Made by a program: the position numbers and the translations under genes
DNA from: Geodermatophilus aquaeductus
Lineage (GTDB): Bacteria; Actinomycetota; Actinomycetes; Mycobacteriales; Geodermatophilaceae
Reading direction: 5' to 3'
Length of the DNA stretch: 64,000 nt
Assembly (NCBI RefSeq): GCF_900182545.1
Contig: NZ_FXTJ01000010.1
Coordinates: forward strand, 62,001-126,000
Shown: positions 17,367 through 25,466 of the stretch, one piece after another
Position numbering within the stretch: position 1 is the stretch's first letter
How the letters are laid out: the number at the start of each line of letters is the position of its first letter
The notes under the pieces: model-generated
Database searches by the model: none
What the model was told of the DNA's origin: nothing
Seen by the model: only the letters and a program-made list of their open reading frames with translations

Positions 17367-19120
17367 GGCCGCGCACGCGCGCCGCGCTGGCCGCGGCCGG
17401 GGCCGCCGCCGGCGTGGCGGCGGCCGCGGCGCTGGTGTGGGGCGGCTACCAGGTACCCGCCGACCTGCTCGCGCCGACGCTCGTGCTCGACCTCGCCGTC
17501 GGCTGGTCGTTCATCGGGGTGGGCCTGGTGGCGTGGCGGCGCCGCCCGGACAGCCGCACCGGGCTGCTCATGGTGGTGCTGGGGTTCGCCTGGTTCGCGC
17601 GCTTCGCCGTCGCCGTCGACAGCCGGGCCGGGTTCGTGGTGGGCGTCCTGGTCGGCTCGGTGTACCTCAGCGTGCTGGTGCACCTCCTCGCCACCTTCCC
17701 CGGCGGGCGGGTGCAGGACCGCACGCAGCGGGTGCTGGTGACGGTCGGCTACCTGCTGTCCGCGCCCCTGGACGCGGTCTTCCTGTTCGTCTTCGGGGCG
17801 CAGCGGCAGCTGGGGGAGGGGCCGCCGCCCAACGGCCTGGTCATCGCGCCGAGCAACGGGGAGTTCGACCCCTCCGGCGTCGACCTGGCGGTGCAGGCCG
17901 TGGTCGTCGTGCTCTTCGGGTCGCTGCTGGCGACGGTGTTCACCCGGTGGCGCGCGGCCGGCCCGGCGCAGCGCCGCAGCCTCACCCCCGGCGCGGTGGG
18001 CGCGGCGCTGATCGTCGGCACGATCCTCGTCGAGCGGACGGCGGTCCTGCTGCTCATCCCGCCGGCCGTGGGCGTCGCGCTCGCCTGGTCGGCCGCGGTG
18101 GTCCTGGTCGTGTGGCCGCTGGCGCTGCTCCTGGGACTGCTCCGCAGCCAGCTCGACCGCTCGGCGGTCGGCCCGCTGATCGTGGAGCTCGGCGCCGGGC
18201 TGCCGGTGCCCGAGCGGCTGCGCAGCGCCCTGGCCGCCACGCTGCACGACCCGTCGCTGGAGCTGGCGTACTGGCTGCCGGAGCGCCGCGCCTTCGTCGA
18301 CCCCGCCGGCGCGCCCGTGACGGTCGCCCCCGCCCGCGGCCGGGCGATGACCTACCTCGAGCGCGACGGCGCGCCGATCGCCGTGCTGGTGCACGACCCG
18401 GTGCTCGCGGCGGAGCCCGAGCTGGTGGCAGCGGTCGCGGCCGGGGCCGGCCTGGCGGTCGAGAACGACCGGCTGCACGCCGAGGTCCGCAGCCAGCTGC
18501 GGGAGGTGCAGGCGTCGCGGGCGCGCATCGTCGAGGCGGCCGACGGCGCGCGCCGCCGGGTGGAGCGCGACCTGCACGACGGCGCCCAGCAGCGGCTGGT
18601 CACGGTGGCCCTGGCGCTGCGGCTGGCGCACACCCAGCTCGGCACCGCCACCAGCGCGGAGCTGGCCGCCCTGCTCGACGAGGCCGGCGCGGAGCTGGCC
18701 GGCGCCCTCGCCGAGCTGCGCGAGCTGGCCCGCGGCATCTACCCGGTGCTGCTCACCGACGCCGGCCTCGGGCCCGCGCTCGACTCGCTCGCCGAGCGCT
18801 GCCCGGTGCCGGCCGTGGTCGCCGCGGTGCCGGCCCGGCGGTGGGCCGAGGCGGTCGAGCAGACCTGTTACTTCGTGGTGTCCGAGGCGCTGGCCAACGC
18901 CGTCAAGCACGCGCGGGCCTCGCAGGTCGCCGTCGAGGTGCGGGAGACCGGCGGGGGGCTGCGGGTGGAGGTCGCCGACGACGGTGCCGGCGGGGCCGAC
19001 GCGGGCGGCTCGGGCCTGCGCGGCCTGGCCGACCGGGTGGCCACGCTCGGCGGGGAGCTCACGGTGCGCAGCCCGCGGGGCGGCGGCACCCGGGTGGTCG
19101 GGACCGTCCCGTGCGCGTGA
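17354..19120 (+). CDS. Membrane sensor histidine kinase (NarL-partner type)
   Basis: 588 residues, GTG at 17354. Residues ~5-260 hold about eight hydrophobic helices forming a membrane sensor; ~290-390 look like a GAF-type domain (LHDPSLELAYWLPERR, then VAAVAAGAGLAVENDRL). The HisKA_3 dimerisation helix reads VERDLHDGAQQRLV with the phospho-acceptor His408. The ATPase domain has NAVKHA, VADDGAGGAD and GSGLRGLADRVATLGG. It overlaps the receiver gene by 13 bases and the downstream regulator by 10, so all three are one operon. The signal sensed is unknown. Confidence 0.9.
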   Translation: MQRLRPRTRAALAAAGAAAGVAAAAALVWGGYQVPADLLAPTLVLDLAVGWSFIGVGLVAWRRRPDSRTGLLMVVLGFAWFARFAVAVDSRAGFVVGVLVGSVYLSVLVHLLATFPGGRVQDRTQRVLVTVGYLLSAPLDAVFLFVFGAQRQLGEGPPPNGLVIAPSNGEFDPSGVDLAVQAVVVVLFGSLLATVFTRWRAAGPAQRRSLTPGAVGAALIVGTILVERTAVLLLIPPAVGVALAWSAAVVLVVWPLALLLGLLRSQLDRSAVGPLIVELGAGLPVPERLRSALAATLHDPSLELAYWLPERRAFVDPAGAPVTVAPARGRAMTYLERDGAPIAVLVHDPVLAAEPELVAAVAAGAGLAVENDRLHAEVRSQLREVQASRARIVEAADGARRRVERDLHDGAQQRLVTVALALRLAHTQLGTATSAELAALLDEAGAELAGALAELRELARGIYPVLLTDAGLGPALDSLAERCPVPAVVAAVPARRWAEAVEQTCYFVVSEALANAVKHARASQVAVEVRETGGGLRVEVADDGAGGADAGGSGLRGLADRVATLGGELTVRSPRGGGTRVVGTVPCA

Positions 19121-19755
19121 TGGTCGCCGACGACGCGGCGCTGTTCCGGGCGGGCATCTCGCGGCTGCTCGCCGACGCCGGGTTCGACGTCACCGCGCAG
19201 GTCGGGGACGCCGCCGCCCTCCTCGACGCCGTCGACCGGGACCCGCCGGACGCCGTCGTCGTCGACATCCGGATGCCGCCCACCCACACCACCGAGGGCC
19301 TCGACGCCGCGCGGGTGCTCGCCGAGCGCCACCCCGGCACCGGCGTGCTGGTGCTGTCGGCCCACGTCGAGCCGCACTACGCGATGCGGTTGGTGGAATC
19401 CGGCGCGTCGGGGACCGGGTACCTCCTCAAGGAGCGGGTCGCCGACGCCGGCGAGCTGGCCGACGCCGTCCGCCGGGTGGCCGCCGGGGGAGTGGTGATC
19501 GACCCCGGTGTCGTGGCGCAGCTGGTCGGCCGGCGCCGCGTGCACGACCCGCTGGCGTCGCTGTCCGAGCGCGAGCGCGAGGTCCTGGCCGTGATGGCGG
19601 AGGGCCGGTCCAACCAGGCCATCTGCGAGCGACTGTTCCTCAGCCCGAAGACCGTCGAGGCCTACGTGCACAACGTGTTCACCAAGCTGGACCTGCACCA
19701 GGCGGCCGACACCAACCGGCGGGTGCTGGCCGTCCTCGCCCACCTGCGCGCCTGA
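19111..19755 (+). CDS. NarL/LuxR-type response regulator
   Basis: 214 residues. The receiver has MVADDAALFRAG, phospho-acceptor Asp52 in VVVDIRMPP and LLKERVADAGEL; the C-terminal LuxR-type HTH reads LSEREREVLAVMAEGRSNQAI, then LSPKTVEAYVHNVFTKLDL. GTGs at 19111 and 19117 and an ATG at 19120 are all in frame; 19111 is used for maximum receiver length. It overlaps the kinase by 10 bases and is its obvious partner. Target genes are not identifiable here; the CPBP protease gene follows 10 bp later and is probably cotranscribed. Confidence 0.9.
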   Translation: MRVMVADDAALFRAGISRLLADAGFDVTAQVGDAAALLDAVDRDPPDAVVVDIRMPPTHTTEGLDAARVLAERHPGTGVLVLSAHVEPHYAMRLVESGASGTGYLLKERVADAGELADAVRRVAAGGVVIDPGVVAQLVGRRRVHDPLASLSEREREVLAVMAEGRSNQAICERLFLSPKTVEAYVHNVFTKLDLHQAADTNRRVLAVLAHLRA

Positions 19756-19765
19756 GGACCCGCCG

Positions 19766-20479
19766 GTGGACGACCGCCCCGACCGGCGGCGGCTCGCGCT
19801 GGCGACGGCGGGGCTGTGCGTCGTCCTGGTGGCGTGGAACAACCTCGTCGTGCCCGCCCTCCCGGGCCGCCCGGCCACCGCGGTGGCCGCGAACGTGGCG
19901 GCCACCGGGGTGCTGCTCGCCGGCGCCCGGGGGGCGGGGCTGACCTGGGCCGAGCTGGGGCTCGCCCGCCGCCGGCTGCCCGCCGGGGCGCGGTGGGGCG
20001 GGGCCTGCGCGGCGCTCGTCCTCGCCGCGTACGCCGTCGCCCTCGCCGTCCCCGCGCTGCGGCCCCTGCTGGCCGACGCGCGGGCCGAGGGCCTGGACGG
20101 CACGGCGGTCGCGATCCGCGCCCTGGTGCGGGTGCCGCTGGGCACCGTCGTCTGGGAGGAGGTCGCCTTCCGGGGCGTGCTGCTCGCCCTGGCCTGCCGC
20201 CTCCTCCGGCTCCCGGCGGCCGTGGCCCTGTCCTGCGTGGTCTTCGGTCTCTGGCACGTCCGCCCCACGCTCAGCGGCCTGGCGGCCAACGACCTCGCCG
20301 ACGGTGTCGTCGCCACCGCCACGGCCGTCCTGCTGACCGTCCTCTGGACGACGGCAGCCGGGCTGCTGTTCACCTGGCTGCGGCTGCGCAGCGGCAGCCT
20401 CCTCGCCCCCGTGCTGCTGCACCTGGCGACCAACTCCCTCGGGGTGCTGGCCGCCGCCGTGGCCACCCGGGCCGGGTGA
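19766..20479 (+). CDS. CPBP-family intramembrane metalloprotease
   Basis: 237 residues, mostly hydrophobic, about seven or eight helices. It carries the three Abi/CPBP motifs: VWEEVAFRGVLL (EExxxR), VVFGLWHV (FxxxH) and LLHLATNSLG (HxxxN), so the metal site is intact. Related proteins are CAAX-prenyl proteases and bacteriocin-immunity proteins, but the bacterial members are mostly of unknown substrate. It starts with a GTG 10 bp after the NarL regulator, suggesting the last gene of that operon. It is convergent with the DUF2319 gene, with 13 bp between stops. Confidence 0.83.
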   Translation: MDDRPDRRRLALATAGLCVVLVAWNNLVVPALPGRPATAVAANVAATGVLLAGARGAGLTWAELGLARRRLPAGARWGGACAALVLAAYAVALAVPALRPLLADARAEGLDGTAVAIRALVRVPLGTVVWEEVAFRGVLLALACRLLRLPAAVALSCVVFGLWHVRPTLSGLAANDLADGVVATATAVLLTVLWTTAAGLLFTWLRLRSGSLLAPVLLHLATNSLGVLAAAVATRAG

Positions 20480-20492
20480 GGGCCGGACCGGG

Positions 20493-22223
20493 TCACGACC
20501 CCGCCTCCAGGAGGTCGCGCAGCCGCTCCGAGCGCGCGGCGTCCCAGCCGGGCGGCTGCAGGACCTGCGCCCAGGCGTCGACGTACTGCGAGGCGTAGAC
20601 GTGCCCGTGCCCGTCGGGGACGTTGCCGGCGAACGGGAGGTCGGCCGTGACCTGCCAGAACGTGACGAACGGGATCCAGCGCACCGCCTCGACGACGTCG
20701 TCGCCGCGGTGCTCCTCCAGCCAGGTCGGGCGGGCGTACAGCAGTTCCGGCGTCCACCACACGATCGGGTCGGAGGGGTGCATGACGTAGAGCACGCGGG
20801 GGCCGTCCCACGGCTCGGCGGTGGGCGCGATCCCCTCGCCGGGGTCGTCGGTGAACCGGACCGTGCGGCCGTCCCGGTACACCGGCTCGATCTCGGGGCT
20901 GCCCGCGTCCCGGTCGCTGACGAACTCCCGGAACAGCGTGTTGAACTCCGGCGGGCCGGCGAAGACCGCGCCGGCGGTCCGGTTGCGCAGGTCGTACTCG
21001 CCGCTGAACGCCGTCTCGCCGCCGAAGGAGCCCAGGCTCTCGCCGGCCACGACCAGGCGCGGGCGGTCGTCGAGCGGGAGCCGGTTCCAGCGGTCGTAGA
21101 CCGCGTCGAACAGCTCGCGGCCGGCCTCCCGGGCCCGGTCGCTGTCGACCAGGTAGGAGAGCACCGAGGGCAGGTAGGAGTACTGGATGGCCACCGCGGC
21201 GCTGTCCCCGCCGGTCATGTACTCGACGGTGTCCACCGCCCCGGGGTCCACCCAGCCCGAGCCGGTGGTGGTGACGACGACGAGGACGGCGCGGTCCAGG
21301 CCGCCGGCGCGCTCGAGGTCGTCGACGGCCAGGCGGGCGCGCTCCTCGGCGGTGGGCGCGGAGTCCAGGCCGGCGTACGCCCGCACCGGCTGGGGAGCGG
21401 GCGCCCCGGTGAACGCGGCGATCTCGGCCGGTGACGGCCCGCCGTCGACGAACGTGCGCCCCTCCCGGCCCAGCGTGCCCCAGGCGACCAGGGAGCCGGG
21501 CCCGCCCGACCGCTCGGCCACGGTGGGCCGCACGACGCCGGCGTCGGTGCGGCCGTCGCGGACCGAGAAGGCCGCGTCGGCCGCCGCCACCAACCGGTCG
21601 ACGACGACGCCGTTGAGGAGCAGCAGCGCACAGACGCCGACGACGGCCCAGCCGAGCACCCGCGCCGCGCGGGCGCCGATCCACCGGTCGAGCAGCAGCG
21701 CCACCCACCCGCAGACCCGCCGCACCGCGCGGGCGACCGCGACCAGCACGACGAACACGGCGGCCGCGACGAGCGGCACGACCAGCACGGACAGCGCGCT
21801 GTCGGCGGGGGCGTCCATGAGCTCCCGGATGCGCGCCTGCCAGTAGCGGCCGTACGCGGTGGCCGCGACGAAGGAGACCAGCGCGACCCCGGCCAGCACC
21901 AGCCACGAGCGCCGCCGCGCGGGCCGGGCGTCGCGGTCGGCCACCGCCCGCCAGGCCGCGGCCACCGCCACGCCGACGGCGTAGCCGAACGCGGCGGTGA
22001 TCCCGCTGATCAGGCCCTGGGTCAGCCCGGTGCGCGGCAGCAGCGAGGGGGTGAGCGACACGCACAGGAACACCAGCGCCCCGGCGAGGCCGGGCAGCGT
22101 GTAGCGGAACGGCCGCCGCAGCGGCCGCCGCCGGACCGAGGGCCGGACGCGCTGGGCGTGCTGGGCGCGGACGGGGCCGGCGGGGGCGTCCTGCTCCCGG
22201 GCCCGCAGTCGGGTGCTCGACAC
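20493..22223 (-). CDS. DUF2319-type membrane-anchored alpha/beta hydrolase
   Basis: 576 residues from a GTG with GGAGG upstream. An Arg-rich N terminus is followed by four hydrophobic helices (~45-220: LPGLAGALVFLCVSLTPSLLPR, ISGITAAFGYAVGVAVAAAW, LVLAGVALVSFVAATAYG and a fourth). A soluble domain follows with RAVLVVVTTTGSGWVDP, ... and the nucleophile elbow VVAGESLGSFGGETAF, then VLYVMHPSDPIVWW and a late His in DGHGHVY. This matches the alpha/beta-hydrolase family with N-terminal membrane helices (DUF2319) known from actinobacteria. Substrate unknown; the catalytic domain may face outside. Confidence 0.82.
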   Translation of the reverse strand: MSSTRLRAREQDAPAGPVRAQHAQRVRPSVRRRPLRRPFRYTLPGLAGALVFLCVSLTPSLLPRTGLTQGLISGITAAFGYAVGVAVAAAWRAVADRDARPARRRSWLVLAGVALVSFVAATAYGRYWQARIRELMDAPADSALSVLVVPLVAAAVFVVLVAVARAVRRVCGWVALLLDRWIGARAARVLGWAVVGVCALLLLNGVVVDRLVAAADAAFSVRDGRTDAGVVRPTVAERSGGPGSLVAWGTLGREGRTFVDGGPSPAEIAAFTGAPAPQPVRAYAGLDSAPTAEERARLAVDDLERAGGLDRAVLVVVTTTGSGWVDPGAVDTVEYMTGGDSAAVAIQYSYLPSVLSYLVDSDRAREAGRELFDAVYDRWNRLPLDDRPRLVVAGESLGSFGGETAFSGEYDLRNRTAGAVFAGPPEFNTLFREFVSDRDAGSPEIEPVYRDGRTVRFTDDPGEGIAPTAEPWDGPRVLYVMHPSDPIVWWTPELLYARPTWLEEHRGDDVVEAVRWIPFVTFWQVTADLPFAGNVPDGHGHVYASQYVDAWAQVLQPPGWDAARSERLRDLLEAGS

Positions 22224-22626
22224 GGTGGCCTCCGTCGGGTGGGGGACGGGACCGAGGCTCCGCGCGTGGGCGGGCCCGGACCAGCGGGCAGCCCCTCGAC
22301 CGGGACGGGGGCTGACCCTGCAGTGCGCTCCCCGGTGGCACCGGCGGTCTACGATGGGGGGAGCACCGGCTCGCGGGCCGTGCGCCGCTGTACCGACGAC
22401 GGGGTGCCGACGACGGTGTCGTCCTCAGCGGCCGGCTCCCGTCCGGCTGCCGTCCGGTCTCCTGGACCGCTCCGCACCGGTCCCGCGGAGCCCGCAGGCT
22501 GCGGGCTCCTCCGGGCGTCCGGCGTCCGGATCCCGGCCGCGCGGCGCCCGCCGGACGGCCGGGTGCGCGACGGCGCGCAGCGTCCCGACGGGGGAACCGC
22601 GCCGGGCAGTCAGAGGAGAGGTGTAC
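22224..22626. other. Intergenic region between divergent DUF2319 and SNF2-helicase genes
   Basis: 403 bp with no supported gene. It holds a TACGAT candidate -10 (22351-22356, plus strand), a perfect 10-bp hairpin at 22487-22509, and GGAGAGG before the helicase start. The length suggests a long helicase leader. No known riboswitch pattern is recognised. Confidence 0.5.
22487..22509 (+). repeat. Perfect 10-bp inverted repeat in the helicase leader
   Basis: GGAGCCCGCA, loop GGC, TGCGGGCTCC. This stem would be very stable in RNA. There is no following T-run, so an intrinsic terminator of the classical type is doubtful; an attenuator or a protein-binding element is possible. It lies 117 bp before the helicase start. 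Confidence 0.6.
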
Positions 22627-24792
22627 GTGGCTCGACCAGGCCGGCGCCCGACGGGCACTCGCCGTACCGCCCCGCGGAACGCGCGACGCGACCGCGAGGA
22701 CCTCATCTCGGTGCTCGCCCGCACCGTGCGCGAGGTCGAGACCGCCGCGGAGCGCGGCCGGGTGACCCCCGCCGTGCGCACCCGCTTCCAGGTCGTCGCG
22801 CTGCTGCTGCGCGAGGAGCACGCCCGCGTGAGGGCCGACGAGAGCGGCGGCGACACCGGCCGCGCCGAGCAGCTCAAGCGCCTCGACGGCGTCGCCACGA
22901 TCCTCGCCAAGACCGCCGTCCGCGACGCCGGCCTGCTCGCGCTGCTGTCGGAGGACGCCGTCGTGTCCGACGCGGCCCGCGCGCTGCGGCTGGACGTGCT
23001 GCGCTCCGTGGGGCTCGAGGCGCCGCCGGAGGAGGCCCCGCCGGCCGAGCCGGTGGCCGCGCCGCCGGTGCAGGAGAACCGGGTCGTGCCGCAGTCGGTC
23101 ATCTCCCGGCAGCTGGCCAACCCCTTCCTCGCCCCCGACTTCTCCGCCGCCCGGCCGGCCGTGGCCCGCCCCCGCCGCCTCGCCGGGTGGGAGCTGCTCG
23201 GCCCGCTGCTGCGGTCCTTCGAGCGCGCCGGCGGCGGCGACCCCGCGGGCATGGCCCTGCCCGCGCCGACCTCGCTGCAGGCGCCGGGCGGCCGCCAGCT
23301 CATGCCCCACCAGGGCCGGCTGGTCGCGGCCGCGGCCGCCGGGCACCGCACGTTCCTGCTCGCCGACGAGCCGGGCCTGGGCAAGACCGCCCAGGCGCTG
23401 CTGTCGGCGGAGGCGGCCGGCGCCTATCCGCTGCTCGTCGTCGTGCCGAACGTCGTGAAGACCAACTGGGCGCGCGAGGCCAGGATCTGGACGCCGCACC
23501 GCCCGGCCACCGTCATCCACGGCAACGGCGACACCATCGACGGGTTCGCCGACATCGTCGTCGTCAACTACGAGGTGCTCGACCGCCACGTCGGGTGGCT
23601 CGGCGACTTCGGCTTCCGCGGGATGGTCGTCGACGAGGCGCACTTCATCAAGAACCGGACCTCGCAGCGCTCGCAGCACGTCCTGGAGCTCTCGCAGCGC
23701 ATCCGGTCGCGCACGACGCGGCCGCTGCTCATGGCGCTCACCGGCACGCCGCTGATCAACGACATCGACGACTTCCGGGCCATCTGGCAGTTCCTCGGCT
23801 GGATCGACGAGACCAAGCCGCTCGGCGAGCTCATGGAGGCGCTGGAGGAGACCGGCCTGACACCGGCCGACCCCGGCTTCTACGCCGCCGCCCGCCGCTG
23901 CGTCGTCGACATGGGCATCGTCCGGCGCCGCAAGGTCGACGTCGCCGCCGACATCCCCGCCCGCCGCATCGCCGACCTCCCCGTCGAGCTCGAGGGCGCG
24001 GCCGGCCGGTCGATCCGGGCCGCCGAGCGCGACCTCGCCCGCCGGATGGTGGCGCAGTACCGGCGTGCGCTGGCCAACCGCGGGAGCGAGCCGGGCGACG
24101 GCATCGACGCCGGCATCGACGTGGACCTCGTGCGCCGGGTGGCCCGGTCGGAGCAGAAGGAGGCCGCCACCGCGGCGTCCGGCGAGAACGTGTTCACGAT
24201 GATGCGGCGCATCGGCCAGGCCAAGGCCGGGCTGGCCGCCGACTACGCCGCCCAGCTGGCCCGCAGCGCCGGCAAGGTCGTCTTCTTCGCCAAGCACGTC
24301 GACGTCATGGACGCCGCCGAGGACGTCTTCACCCGGCAGGGCGTGCGGTTCTCCTCCATCCGCGGCGACCAGACGTCGCGGGTGCGGCAGGAGAACATCG
24401 ACGCGTTCGTCAACGACCCCGGCGTCGCCGTCGCCGTCTGCTCCCTGACCGCGGCCGGCGTGGGGCTCAACCTGCAGGTGGCCTCAGACATCGTGCTCGC
24501 CGAGCTGTCGTGGACCGACGCCGAGCAGACCCAGGCGATCGACCGCAGCCACCGCATCGGCCAGACCGAGCCGGTCACCGCGTGGCGGATCATCGCCGCG
24601 CAGACCATCGACGCCCGCATCGCCGAGCTCATCGACAGCAAGGCGGGGCTGGCCGCCCGGGCGCTCGACGGGTCCGACGAGGAGGTCGCGTCGTCGGCCG
24701 ACGTGCAGCTCGAGGCGCTGGTCGCGCTGCTGACCGACGCGCTGACCGAGGACGCGCCGTCGGCCCTGCCGAGCGCGCCGGCCGCGACCTGA
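22627..24792 (+). CDS. SNF2-family DEAD/DEAH-box helicase or translocase
   Basis: 721 residues; GTG 22627 is chosen because GGAGAGG lies 5 bases upstream. An Arg-rich N terminus and a helical region (~1-140) precede two RecA-like domains. Motif I is LADEPGLGKTAQ (Lys253), motif II VVDEAH (336-339), motif III LTGTPL. The C-terminal domain has VVFFAKHVDVM, SLTAAGVGLNL and motif VI IDRSHRIGQTEPV. This is the Swi2/Snf2 set, most like the SMARCAL1/HARP-type single-protein branch. These enzymes translocate on duplex or branched DNA. No methylase or nuclease is next to it, so it is not an obvious restriction subunit. Confidence 0.9.
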   Translation: MARPGRRPTGTRRTAPRNARRDREDLISVLARTVREVETAAERGRVTPAVRTRFQVVALLLREEHARVRADESGGDTGRAEQLKRLDGVATILAKTAVRDAGLLALLSEDAVVSDAARALRLDVLRSVGLEAPPEEAPPAEPVAAPPVQENRVVPQSVISRQLANPFLAPDFSAARPAVARPRRLAGWELLGPLLRSFERAGGGDPAGMALPAPTSLQAPGGRQLMPHQGRLVAAAAAGHRTFLLADEPGLGKTAQALLSAEAAGAYPLLVVVPNVVKTNWAREARIWTPHRPATVIHGNGDTIDGFADIVVVNYEVLDRHVGWLGDFGFRGMVVDEAHFIKNRTSQRSQHVLELSQRIRSRTTRPLLMALTGTPLINDIDDFRAIWQFLGWIDETKPLGELMEALEETGLTPADPGFYAAARRCVVDMGIVRRRKVDVAADIPARRIADLPVELEGAAGRSIRAAERDLARRMVAQYRRALANRGSEPGDGIDAGIDVDLVRRVARSEQKEAATAASGENVFTMMRRIGQAKAGLAADYAAQLARSAGKVVFFAKHVDVMDAAEDVFTRQGVRFSSIRGDQTSRVRQENIDAFVNDPGVAVAVCSLTAAGVGLNLQVASDIVLAELSWTDAEQTQAIDRSHRIGQTEPVTAWRIIAAQTIDARIAELIDSKAGLAARALDGSDEEVASSADVQLEALVALLTDALTEDAPSALPSAPAAT

Positions 24793-25394
24793 GGCGTGGG
24801 GCGTCTCCCGCCGGCCATGTAGCGCGCCCCCAGGGCCGGCACGGCCCAGCGGCCGCCCCCGCCCCCTGACCGGGGGCCGGTCCCGGGCCGGACGTCGATC
24901 TCCTGCGTCACCGGCGCTCGCCCACCGGCACGGACAACTGCGGGGTGCGCACGACGACCGTCAGGTGCTCGACCTTCGACGCCGGCTCGGTGACGACCTG
25001 TTCACTGGTGGAGCCCGCGGAGCGTGTCCTGGTCCTCGGCACCCGTGGCTGCGGTGCCGGGTCCGCCTCGTGCCTCCCTGCCGCGCCCCGCTCCCGTGTG
25101 ATGGGGACGCGGCCTGTGACTCGACGCCGGGGGCGCGCCGGAGGGCACGGGTGTTCCGATGTGGACAGGCCGGCGGTCCCGGCGCGCTCGTCGCGGCGTC
25201 AGCGGGCCACCCACCGGACCGCGCACACCGGCCGTCCTGACGGCGGAACGACGACCCGGACCGGTCCGCCGCGTTCGCCCCGCGACGCGGCGCACAGGTG
25301 GGTGTCGTACCGGGCCCGGACGGGCCACGATGGAGCCGCTCGCAGTCCGGAGTCGAACGCGCCGCAGCCCGCGGCCTCCAGGATGGACGCTGCC
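24793..25394. other. Long intergenic region between the helicase and ctaD
   Basis: About 600 bp without a convincing gene. GCCCCC-TGACC-GGGGGC at 24861-24877 is a weak hairpin downstream of the helicase. Plus-strand codons around 24945-25075 spell VRTTTVR...AERVLVLGTRGCGAG, which loosely resembles the end of a universal stress protein and could be a gene remnant. A 44-codon minus frame at 24908-25042 has no ribosome binding site. I call none of these as genes. Confidence 0.4.
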
Positions 25395-25466
25395 ATGAGC
25401 ACTCCACTCCGTGCTCCCCGCCCGGCCCCCGGCGGGACCGGGCCACGCCCGGGAGTGACGCCGTGA
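25395..25466 (+). CDS. Possible 23-codon upstream ORF coupled to ctaD
   Basis: ATG at 25395, Pro/Arg/Gly-rich peptide ([14 protein letters not shown]...), stop TGA at 25464-25466 overlapping the ctaD GTG (GTGA). The peptide itself shows no domain. Its value would be as a translational coupling leader; a similar arrangement precedes glpX. A ribosome binding site for the ATG is weak. Confidence 0.3.
   Translation: MSTPLRAPRPAPGGTGPRPGVTP

Noticed and set aside
18868..24297. A 1809-codon open frame on the minus strand
   Set aside because: It runs antisense or out of frame through the histidine kinase, regulator, DUF2319 and helicase genes. Its composition is the Arg/Ala/Gly/Pro pattern of shadow frames in high-GC DNA, with no domain.
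24908..25042. 44-codon minus-strand ORF between helicase and ctaD
   Set aside because: No ribosome binding site, no recognisable domain, and the reading frame is not distinguishable from chance open frames in this DNA.
24945..25466. 173-codon plus-strand frame upstream of ctaD
   Set aside because: Composition is Arg/Thr/Pro-rich without domain structure; only the last 23 codons are kept as a possible leader ORF.
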